Source of the DNA: Isoperla grammatica
Taxonomy: Eukaryota > Arthropoda > Insecta > Plecoptera > Perlodidae
DNA length: 64,000 bases
Direction: 5' to 3'
NCBI GenBank assembly: GCA_945910005.1
Contig: OX246745.1
Location: 12,637,706-12,701,705, forward strand
The position numbers were made by a program, and so were the translations under genes. Positions 1 through 9,741 of the stretch are shown here, piece after piece; within the stretch, counting starts at the first letter, position 1, and every line of letters starts with the position of its first letter. Under the pieces are notes generated by a model, which was not told the origin of the DNA, did no database searches, and saw only the letters and a program-made list of their open reading frames with translations.

Positions 1-2402
1 AGTGATACACCATTACAACAAATGAATTTATAAATATGCAAATATACCTGACTTCCAACGTGCGCCATCTTTGCGCTGATTGTGTTAAATGATTGTTGTC
101 TGTAGTGTGAAGTTTGTTGTCGATTGGTCGGCACAAATAACGTTTCCGAGGAGTGAAACTAGCACCGTCACATAAAAGAAGATTACTACTAATCGACATT
201 TCAAAAATGTGTAGTTGTTTCGAAGCTCACTCCATGCCACTTTTATTTAAAACACGTTGAGCGGGAATTTATTATCCAGATTCCAGAATGTAGGTTATTA
301 AATGCTTTTACATCAATTTTTATGGAAGCGCTTTCTTTAATTAACTTTGTTTCTCTGTGATGTATTTATTATTATAACAATAATAAATACATACATCGCA
401 GAGTAAGCTTACTATTAAAACCTATAATATCCCCAATTATGGAATGATTATATTATTATGTTGCGAGTATAATATTGTAATAAGGGTTTGGTTTTGTTAT
501 AGGTTTTAATACTTAGGGTGTATTTAATCTTATGAGTTTAAAAACGATAACGTGTTTGTATGAGAAGAGGAAAAACATACGGCGGATGTAGACTACAGTC
601 GGGGGGGATCGCCCAATAACCCATAGAGCGTGTAGGAATCCCTACTGTGGACGTGCACTGTGCACAGTGCACACCGTATACGGCTGTATGTATATTGTAT
701 AATACCATGTGCGTGTCCAGTAGTAGAGGATACAGGGGATCCCCAAGGGGGATTGTAATGTTAATAGATGGGACGATCGATGCATGGATCAAATGAATGC
801 GGGCGATTGTATTGTATTGTATTGTATTGTATTGTATTTATTAAAATACAAGGGGGGGCAGCGGCTCCCCCATTAGGATAGGTGAGCTTTTTTTTTAAAA
901 TTTAATTTGGCCCAGGGTATACCGTATACGCCTGCCGATCGTAAAATACGAGAAGAGGACCTATAGCACCTTCCTCAAATTAAATATATGCCTCAAACTG
1001 TCACTGTTGCTCCAACTGCCTTGCCCGTTTGACCCGGGAAAGAATAGGTCCAGAATAGTGCCTGTTGTAATGGGCGACAAAAATGCTGACGCCTGACAAT
1101 GGTTCTAATCTTACCTGAAGTCCTAGATTGGAATGACGTTGGAATCAGCTGACCGGCCTCAACATCAACTGTTGCCCTACCGCCAAGATTTTGGCTGTGG
1201 GACTGACCACTTCCTTTACTTTGTAACAATCCACAAATAATTGTGTGAAATTAACCCATTGAACAGACAACCTGTACTCCTCCTAATACGCTTAAAAACA
1301 CGTTTAAAAATGCATGTCTTTAAAAAATCTCCTGCGGAGCTCTTTGTGGGGGGCGTCCTCACCCCCGCACCCCCCATTGGCGCCGCCGTGAAGTACTTTC
1401 ATTGGGAATTTATTGTGCCCCCCCATTGATCAACCTCTGCGCACGCCTATGCTATCTACCTGGTGCACATGACACATTTCAATAATGTTAATAGTGCCCA
1501 GAAAATGGGTACCAAAACCGGGAGGGAACAAATAAACAAACTTCTGGGTAATCTATTTGGGAGGCTTTCACGGTCGGAATCGTGGTTTTCCGGGTGTAAA
1601 CGTGTCAGAAGGCGGAACCAGTTCAAGGTTTGCGAACGGCTTTGCGATAGTGGGTGTTATTCTGATAGCAACACGAACACTGTCCAGAGTTCCCCTTCGT
1701 GAAAGCTGTTGATTTCTGTGTCATCACTCTACGAAGGTCCCTTGAAGCCCATTGCAATATGGGCGATACGGAGTTGGCATGAGAACGAAGTATATACGCA
1801 GTTTCCAAAACACTTCAGGACTAAGGAAGTCGGAAGGATGATCCTAGTTGCAACGAGGAAGAAATAGAATGGTGTCATTAATGAATTACAAAGTGTTTCA
1901 GAATTCTATTTACTAGAGTTTTACGATCTCTACAAAAATAAATCCATACAAAATCTAGTAGACTTCTGAAATAATTAATTAATTATAAAACAGTACATGT
2001 ACATAAGTTACTTGATGGTTTATATATCAATGAAAAGTAATGTTTATATCGGTTTGTCCTTATGTTGAGACTCAGCTAGTCTTGAACATGATAACGGCTG
2101 CTAGGACAAGTGCCAACATGTGTAGTCCACTGCATTCTCCACAACTTGCTTGGCCTGCGAACAATGAAAATTACTGTCACACCCTGACCTGTCACTACAC
2201 TGAATCGAGGCTTCCGCATTTTCTCAACAATATTGTAGGCCTACCCCCAAAACAAACATATTTTGCGCATTACTACCTTCACCAAAGTCATACCTATATA
2301 TTACGGCACCAGAGATATTACATCGTAGATATCACACCGATACTGATCACTCTATAACAAAATTCACTACATGGACTTAGTTTAATTAATTATATCTGTG
2401 AC
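1..2402. other. Gene-free left end, AT-rich
   Basis: No ORF with family resemblance was found. An imperfect inverted repeat at about 353-404 (arms CTCTG.GATGTATTTATTATT) could form a hairpin. A pentanucleotide run at 808-838 may be a retrotransposon tail (separate entry). The rest shows nothing I recognise. Confidence 0.5.
803..850 (-). repeat. (ACAAT)n run, possible 3' tail of a retroelement
   Basis: On the minus strand, AATAAA is followed by about five ACAAT units. The end at 58,028-58,046 has the same form (AATAAA then ACAAT units) on the plus strand. This suggests related 3' tails, but it could be a simple microsatellite. Confidence 0.4.
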
Positions 2403-2606
2403 TGTACCATGGTACAACTGCCGACTGGCTCCGCTATACCCTCAGAGAGAGAGAGCCAGGGATGGTAGAAATGGGAATTTTCTGTTATAGGCATAAATAA
2501 AATAAATATGCATATTACACAAAGGAGCACTTATGAATTAAAATTTGCAATCAAAACAAAAATGTCACACTTGTATTTGATAAAGAAACAATTTTTTTGG
2601 AAAGTG

Positions 2607-4354
2607 AGAGGGGGGTCGGTAGAGGATAGTCCACCACTGGTGTTGCCAGGTCCAGAGAAGCAACACACCTCACACTCATCACTCTGCCATGGAACAACTG
2701 GCTGCTACCCTCAGACATAATGACTGACTTACTAGAGGGGGGTCGGTAGAGGATAGTCCACCGCTGATGTTGCCAGGTCCAGAGAAGCAACACACCTCAC
2801 ACTCATCACTCTGCCATGGAACAACTGGTCGCTACCCTCAGACATAATGACTGACTTACTAGAGGGGGGTCGGTAGAGGATAGTCCACCGCTGGTGTTGC
2901 CAGGTCCAGAGAAGCAACACACCTCACACTCATCACTCTGCCATGGAACAACTGGCTGCTACCCTCAGACATAATGACTGACTTACTAGAGGGGGGTCGG
3001 TAGAGGATAGTCCACCGCTGGTGTTGCCAGGTCCAGAGAAGCAACACACCTCACACTCATCACTCTGCCATGGAACAACTGGTCGCTACCCTCAGACATA
3101 ATGACTGACTTACTAGAGGGGGGTCGGTAGAGGATAGTCCACCGCTGGTGTTGCCAGGTCCAGAGAAGCAACACACCTCACACTCATCACTCTGCCATGG
3201 AACAACTGGCCGCTACCCTCAGACAAAATGACTGACTTACTAGAGGGGGGTCGGTAGAGGATAGTCCACCGCTGGTGTTGCCAGGTCCAGAGAAGCAACA
3301 CACCTCACACTCATCACTCTGCCATGGAACAACTGGCCGCTACCCTCAGACATAATGACTGACTTACTAGAGGGGGGTCGGTAGAGGATAGTCCACCGCT
3401 GGTGTTGCCAGGTCCAGAGAAGCAACACACCTCACACTCATCACTCTGCCATGGAACAACTGGCCGCTACCCTCAGACATAATGACTGACTTACTAGAGG
3501 GGGGTCGGTAGAGGATAGTCCACCGCTGGTGTTGCCAGGTCCAGAGAAGCAACACACCTCACACTCATCACTCTGCCATGGAACAACTGGCCGCTACCCT
3601 CAGACATAATGACTGACTTACTAGAGGGGGGTCGGTAGAGGATAGTCCACCGCTGGTGTTGCCAGGTCCAGAGAAGCAACACACCACACACTCATCACTC
3701 TGCCATGGAACAACTGGCTGCTACCCTCAGACATAATGACTGACTTACTAGAGGGGGGTCGGTAGAGGATAGTCCACCGCTGGTGTTGCCAGGTCCAGAG
3801 AAGCAACACACCTCACACTCATCACTCTGCCATGGAACAACTGGCCGCTACCCTCAGACATAATGACTGACTTACTAGAGGGGGGTCGGTAGAGGATAGT
3901 CCACCGCTGGTGTTGCCAGGTCCAGAGAAGCAACACACCTCACACTCATCACTCTGCCATGGAACAACTGGCCGCTACCCTCAGACATAATGACTGACTT
4001 ACTAGAGGGGGGTCGGTAGAGGATAGTCCACCGCTGGTGTTGCCAGGTCCAGAGAAGCAACACACCTCACACTCATCACTCTGCCATGGAACAACTGGCC
4101 GCTACCCTCAGACATAATGACTGACTTACTAGAGGGGGGTCGGTAGAGGATAGTCCACCGCTGGTGTTGCCAGGTCCAGAGAAGCAACACACCTCACACT
4201 CATCACTCTGCCATGGAACAACTGGCCGCTACCCTCAGACATAATGACTGACTTACTAGAGGGGGGTCGGTAGAGGATAGTCCACCGCTGGTGTTGCCAG
4301 GTCCGCTGTGCCAGAGAAGCAACACACCTCACACTCATCACTCTGCCATGGAAC
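2607..4354. repeat. 127-bp tandem array, about 13.7 copies
   Basis: Units begin AGAGGGGGGTCGGTAGAGG and repeat every 127 bp. Thirteen full units (2607-4257) are nearly identical; the last part is diverged with short insertions. Because 127 is not a multiple of 3, the recurring 62-codon minus-strand ORF is only a repeat shadow. A degenerate relative at 2403-2450 (ACCATGG.ACAACTG, TACCCTCAGA) lies just outside. A PCR-satellite or transposon-internal origin is not determined. Confidence 0.95.
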
Positions 4355-5050
4355 AAGTGCGGAGTGGCCGTTACCCTCAACCCAAGCGTCGTTCGATCCA
4401 AGTCGGAGATGGGGTCGGTTTCTATACCGTAATTTACGGTCGATGATAAATCAGCCTAAACAAATATAAATAATTCAAGATGGAAACAAAAACAAGGATA
4501 CATCAATTTATATACATAATTTGCATGGATCATAATGTATGTGATGGCTTAGATCCCAGATTATTTTAAGTTGAGTTAGTGTAATATGTGTGAAAACGAG
4601 TTTAATTGCACAATGCACACTTCTAGGTGTTAATGATGGTTGTTGTAGTTATTGCAAGTAGTGCCGTAATGAATTAATGAATATGCATGGACATTTATAT
4701 ATATATTATTATAATAACCATTAATTATAGTATCGTATTTTCCAAGACACCGTGTTTAAAATAATTAATAACTCAGTATATTGTCATGTAAAAGTATGGA
4801 TTTGTCCAACCTTTCAATTGTTGGGATTTCGTGATTGTTATACGACGACCTGTAGCAGCTCATAGTCTGCATGCCTTGTCCTGCACTGAATTCAGTTCCA
4901 TTACTTCTTGTCTTAGGAATAAGTAAACGGTGACTTTGGAGCCGTCCTAGCAACGAAGCACTCAATAAATTCAAAGTTGTTCTGAATTAGCCTTGTTGAT
5001 TCTGACATTTGTCCGCAGGTGTTCGCACTGTCCAATCACTGATTCATATG
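4355..5050. other. Gene-free AT-rich stretch
   Basis: No coding signal or delimited repeat seen between the 127-bp array and the dispersed repeat copy at 5,051. Confidence 0.4.
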
Positions 5051-5203
5051 TTTCGTATTTGAAATATCGATCTTTGTTTGGTTACCGCTCACTCGTCGAT
5101 GGTGATCGGAGCCTACAGGGTTGATTTAGTCGCTTTAAATTAAAATCTCTCACTGCAAATCAGTTTCGTTACTGAGTGGGTAGACTCTAAATGTGAATTT
5201 ATT
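5051..5203 (+). repeat. Dispersed repeat, copy in plus orientation
   Basis: This stretch matches, in reverse complement, 61808-61961. Shared words include TTTCGTATTTGAAATATCGA and GAGTGGGTAGACTCTAAATG. A more diverged, partial relative lies at about 27118-27190. It looks like the body of a short interspersed or MITE-type element. Confidence 0.7.
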
Positions 5204-5595
5204 AATTTATTTTACTGGCCGAGCTAGATTTGAAGCATCGCTGCATAGAGACGCAATTCGCCCTTCAATTTAAACAACGACTTCATTTGTATTCTTACGA
5301 GCGAAAAACTCACATCACCTGCGCCCTGATTCTGAATACGCGACGATTCACCGATTTTGGTCGTTACAAGAAGGCGATGAGCCAATCAGCGCCTTGCATT
5401 CGCCTTCAGTAACGACCAAAACTGGGGATAAACTTATCGTCGCCCATACAGAATCGCCATGCAGTTACGCGCCACCCAAAAGTCCCCCCCCCCCCCCCAA
5501 TAATGTTACCCCCCGCGTGGGGCACACCAACGCCAAATCCAGTTGCTGAATCCAGTTCAAAATTCAAATATAATATTGTGAGCACTCACCTTAAA

Positions 5596-5835
5596 TCCAC
5601 GGTAGAAACCATCGGTATTGACAGACACTCCACTCAGGCAAGCCGACTTCACCACCACCGCAACATCCAACGAAGACGGTTGACGGAGATGTGACAACGG
5701 CTACACCCCAGAGTAGGTGCCGATCCACGGTAGAAACCATCGGTATAGAGAGACACTCCATTCAGGCAAGCCGAGTCCACCACCACCGCAACATCCAACG
5801 AAGACGAAGATGTGACTACGGCCACACCCCAGACT
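5596..5835. repeat. Tandem duplication, 128-bp spacing, two copies
   Basis: TCCACGGTAGAAACCATCGG occurs at 5596 and 5724, followed in both by related sequence through GCAACATCCAACGAAGACG. The copies are clearly diverged by substitutions and small indels. Confidence 0.8.
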
Positions 5836-6754
5836 CCAGAGTATGTGCCGATCCCTCACATACACCACTGGTTGCTCCACCTCACACCATTGTACATCAG
5901 ACGTAACCGTAATCCCCGGTGCCAGAATAAAACAAGATTGCCATGTATCGACGCAATCAGTCCCGCCACTCTCAGCAGTCCAGAGACCCATCCGTGTACT
6001 ATGAAAGATATCGCGTATCGGGATGCTGCCACAAGAAGACTCAGGAATCGAACCTGAGAGGAAGAAAGCAAAACAACTCGTACCAACCCCCCGGAACCCG
6101 CGTGGCGAGGGGTGAGACAGACACTACACGCCAGTATACTCCCCGAAAACCAGAAAACGTACGCGCTTGCCTAAAATAGTCTAGTCAGTACAGTCACTAA
6201 TGCAAAACTGACGCCAGCCTGCATCCGAAGGGGAGGAAGACAAAGCCAATGACAAAACCAGCAACGCAGAAAAAGAAGCGTATACGTAGGCAAAAGCATC
6301 CATGCACACGGAACACTCACCCACGTAGATCATATCACCCAACACGCACGTGACAAAATATGCGCACACAGGTCGAGTGTATTAGAACATGGATCGAGTG
6401 TCGAGTGTGGACAACCGGAATGCCCACCGTACCCTTACCGTAAAGCGTTAATGAGTAAAAGTTACGCGCCAACGGGCAAAACTATAAAATTAGTCCCCTG
6501 ATCAGCAATGTCAACACCAGGATTGGTTGAAACCATAAACCCTACAATAAACTAGAAATAAGTTCAAAAGACACCCCTTCACTCCCCGAACCATCCATGA
6601 GGGAACCTAAAAGAACGAAGAGACACCGAACAGCCAAAGCGTGCTAGTAACCTATAGATAGAACTCCCCCCCCCCCCCCCCCCCCGCAGCCCGCGCGAAG
6701 TCAGTACACACCAACCCTTCGTAAGCTTCACCCTTCATACATCCTCATACAGAC

Positions 6755-6907
6755 ATACACACATACATACATACATACATACATACATACATACATACAT
6801 ACATACATACATACATACATACATACATACACACATACATACATACATACATACATACATACATACATACATACATACATACATACATACATACATACAT
6901 ACACACA
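6755..6907. repeat. (ACAT)n microsatellite
   Basis: About 150 bp of nearly uninterrupted ACAT units, with two ACAC interruptions. The minus-strand Tyr/Met/Cys/Val ORFs here are artefacts of the repeat. Confidence 0.97.
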
Positions 6908-7435
6908 CCCATACATTTATATCGTCCACGTTGTGATCGACCCACAAAGGGAGAGAAATCCTAGACGGGAGTGTTTGAAGTCACCTGTATACGTTTCATG
7001 GACCAACAAAACAACCAAAAATGCATCGCTATTCTCTTGCAAAGTGATAAACAGTCTCAATGCTAACCATGTTTGAGCCGGACTATGTATCATGAAAACG
7101 CAGAAGCGCGCGCGATAAGAGAAGTAACAGGAGACCAACACAATCCATATCGCGCAGACGTCCAGTCGTGCACTGATAAGGGCGATACTGATAAGAGCCT
7201 ACCAGGATCAACAATACACAAGGAATGAATACACAATTCAGTCATGAACAACCCAAGCTAGACTCAAACCCACCCGACAGGGTATATCTTACTATCTTTG
7301 CTCAAACCCATCCAAAACACGACTATGCAGCGCGCGAATGCACCCCAATTGCGGAGCGCAGAATTGCTCCCATACGGAATTTCTTCCGCACGGAACTACT
7401 GACAACTCCCACACGGAATTGTTCCGCACAGAACC

Positions 7436-7680
7436 ACTCCCACACGGAATAACTCCCACATTTTGCAGTACCGAAGTAACCGTGCTGCGTTGCCAAATAT
7501 TTAATATTGATTTTGATAGTCGTTATACACACCCACACCTAATTAATTTTGTATAACATTGATGAGATTAGGTGTATAAAACAAATATAAACATCAATAT
7601 TAATTACACATTTGACAACGCAGTGCTGCTCTGCTGTATCTTCGGGACTGCAAAATGTGGGCCTGGTTCCGTGTGGGGTA
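7436..7680. mobile_element. Foldback palindrome (MITE-like), about 245 bp
   Basis: The outer arms read CCCACATTTTGCAGTACCGA (left) and the complementary CTGCAAAATGTGGG (right). Inner arms GCTGCGTTGCCAAAT and ATTTGACAACGCAG continue the inverted repeat towards a loop near 7555. Target duplications are not clear. Confidence 0.6.
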
Positions 7681-8080
7681 ATTCTGTGTGCCCGCTCACC
7701 TGGTATAACGGCGCCCGGACTTCGAACCAAGACCCGGACGAGAGGAGAACGCCCCTCCCCCCCCCCCCCCCCCCCATTATACAACAGTGCAGTAAAATGT
7801 CATGTTATTGACGCGAAACCCACAGCTCTACAGCCGAAAGAGCGTGAGTTAGTTAGACTACCAAGAAGAGAAAACTCACTGCAGACTCGCCACTCTAAAC
7901 AGTCACAGAGTCCCATAAGAATATGGACTAATAGACTATTTATACAGAAACGAATAGATATTCATATAGCACTGACAAAATCCCTGACCTCTGCGAATAC
8001 CGCGCGCTATGACGGTAGTCCAAGTAGACACCGTATGACAATATAACCCTCGGGGCAACCATAAAACACGAGATCCAAAC

Positions 8081-8470
8081 AGTTAGTGAAAGATGGACAA
8101 ATTCATACTTTTACAAAATAATATTTCATGGCAATTGTTATTACGTATTTCTTGCTATATACAATGTGTAGTCATCCAACAACTCATTATTTTCAAAGCA
8201 AGAATCTTGTTATGCGAAGTTATAGCGTAAGCTTTTAGTCGTCTCGTCTCGTACGACAAGCAGAGCTGGGTCGAATACGACGAGTGGCAGATAGTGACAG
8301 ATGAAGCAGAGCTCACTGTTCAACACGTTTGTGGCCCAAGTCGTGTCCAACCGTATGTTTCTTGTGAAGACGCATTGTGGGGTTCTAAATCACTCAACCG
8401 CCATGGTTGTTATTGTTGTAGAGTATAGAATGTATAAGGTGTGCATGGACCCTCCTTGTAGTGCTGTTTA
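8081..8470. other. Gene-free stretch
   Basis: Nothing recognised between the A/C-rich block and the 32-bp minisatellite. Confidence 0.4.
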
Positions 8471-8879
8471 ATAACTAACTGGTATACCTGTTACCCTGAT
8501 TAATAACGTACCGGTATAACTGTTACCCTGTATAATAACTCACCGGTATACCTGTTAGTGTTACCCTGTGTAATAACTCACCGGTATACCTGTTACCCTG
8601 TGTAATAAATCATCGGTATACCTGTTACCCTGTGTAATAACTCACCGGTATACCGGTTACCCTGTGTAATAACTCACCGGTATACCTGTTACTCTGTGTA
8701 ATAACTCACCGGTATACCTGTTACCCTGTGTAATAACTCACCGGTATACCTGTTACCCTGTGTAATAACTCACCGGTATACCTGTTACCCTGTGTAATAA
8801 CTCACCGGTATACCTGTTAACCTGTGTAATAACTCACCGGTATACCTGTTACCCAGTGTAATAACTCACCGGTATACCG
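8471..8879. repeat. 32-bp minisatellite, about 12.8 copies
   Basis: The unit reads ATAACTCACCGGTATACC then TGTTACCCTGTGTA. Every unit contains the palindrome GGTATACC. The left units are more diverged; one is lengthened by a short internal duplication near 8548. Confidence 0.95.
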
Positions 8880-9335
8880 TTGATGTACCAAGACAGGTGC
8901 GATACAGGTTTCGAATAAGATGATGTACAATTAAGAGCAATCAAATGACCTTCGCTGTACATGCCTTGTAAGCCCCAAATTCTAGGACTCTCTGTAGGTA
9001 GTGCTGAAACAATCCCCTACATATTAGTTATTATGAATTGCATCACTACAATCTCAGCATCTGTCGATTTTATGATTCCATTACAAACTTTAAATAATTG
9101 TTTGAAGTTTAAGTAAATCAATCTAAACTTGGTCCAGGGTTGAGACACAAAATGAACGACAGGAGCCGAGATTTGTGTGTGTCTATCCTTTGCTTGAATG
9201 ACAGGTTCTGGCGGGAACACTAGATCTATATTCTGTACTGTAGATCTATGCCTTGCCCAATTTACGTTTTCATCAGATTTTTTGTATTCCATTCCATTTT
9301 TGCCTGCTTCTTAGCATCTGAAGTCGTTTCACGGT
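8880..9335. other. Gene-free stretch downstream of the last visible Beat exon
   Basis: A 91-codon minus-strand ORF at 9017-9292 has no resemblance to a second Beat Ig domain (no Cys/Trp pattern), so I leave it unannotated. Confidence 0.4.
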
Positions 9336-9456
9336 AACTTTGTGAATGCTGACGTTTGCGTGAAAGATTGTCACACCAAAATTAATGTAGTATTTGAAAA
9401 ACTACCCGCTGATTGGCTCCGACTCACTCATCCATGGCGTCAGCATTCACAAGGTT
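9336..9456. mobile_element. Short MITE, copy 1 (TIR AACCTTGTGAATGCTGACG)
   Basis: Inverted ends AACTTTGTGAATGCTGACG (left) and CGTCAGCATTCACAAGGTT (right) enclose about 80 bp including CCGCTGATTGGCTC. The same element recurs at 11072-11192. It lies in the intron after Beat exon 3. Confidence 0.75.
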
Positions 9457-9605
9457 GTTGTGGAAACACTTTATATAATACAATTTGAATGAATTCTTAT
9501 AATTTCCTTCGGTATTATAGGGGCCTTTCTTTCATAGCAAATAATACATATAAGACTGTAGATGAAAACCTATTGATAGACGAATGTATTGAGCACGATG
9601 TTCAC

Positions 9606-9741
9606 CTATGACTGTCATAAGAGCTTCTCCTGAGACCGTGTGGAAGACCGGAGCCTCAGTCGACACTTCGCACTTGTAAACCCCGGAGCTGGCCAGAGTC
9701 AAGCTGTTGAGTGTCACCTGGTATTCATCCGAGTCAGCTAA
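9606..9741 (-). CDS. Beat-like exon 3, second half of Ig domain 1
   Basis: Acceptor CCCCAG, then LADSDEYQVTLNSLTLASSG and YKCEVSTEAPVFHTVSGEA with the second Ig Cys. Donor GTGAAC in phase 1 implies at least one further exon. Confidence 0.85.

Larger units (their letters stand above)
5484..8080. other. A/C-rich block, strand-asymmetric, no identifiable gene
   Basis: The plus strand is conspicuously rich in A and C, bounded by and containing long poly-C runs (5484-5498, 6666-6685, 7757-7775). It holds a direct duplication with 128-bp spacing (starts near 5596 and 5724), the ACAT microsatellite and a foldback palindrome. ORFs here show no family resemblance. An old retroelement is possible but unsupported. 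Confidence 0.45.

Noticed and set aside
2607..4354. Serial 62-residue ORFs as a gene family
   Set aside because: They repeat every 127 bp, shift frame each unit and overlap each other; they are shadows of the tandem array.
6030..6062. tRNA gene suggested by CTCAGGTTCGATTCCTGAG on the minus strand
   Set aside because: Only a T-arm-like stem-loop is present; no D-arm, anticodon arm or acceptor stem at the right distance.
6728..6947. Tyr/Met/Cys/Val-rich minus-strand ORFs
   Set aside because: Translations of the ACAT microsatellite in several frames.
7701..7730. Retroviral-type primer binding site (TGGTATAACGGCGCCCGG, then TTCGAACC)
   Set aside because: It resembles the complement of a tRNA 3' end, but T-arm and acceptor spacing do not fit a tRNA, and no long terminal repeats or gag/pol sequence are present.
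8471..8879. CRISPR-like array
   Set aside because: Units are contiguous 32-bp tandem repeats with no unique spacers, in a eukaryotic genome.
9017..9292. 91-codon ORF as Beat exon 4
   Set aside because: Lacks the Ig Cys and Trp pattern, and its frame and acceptor do not fit the phase-1 end of exon 3.
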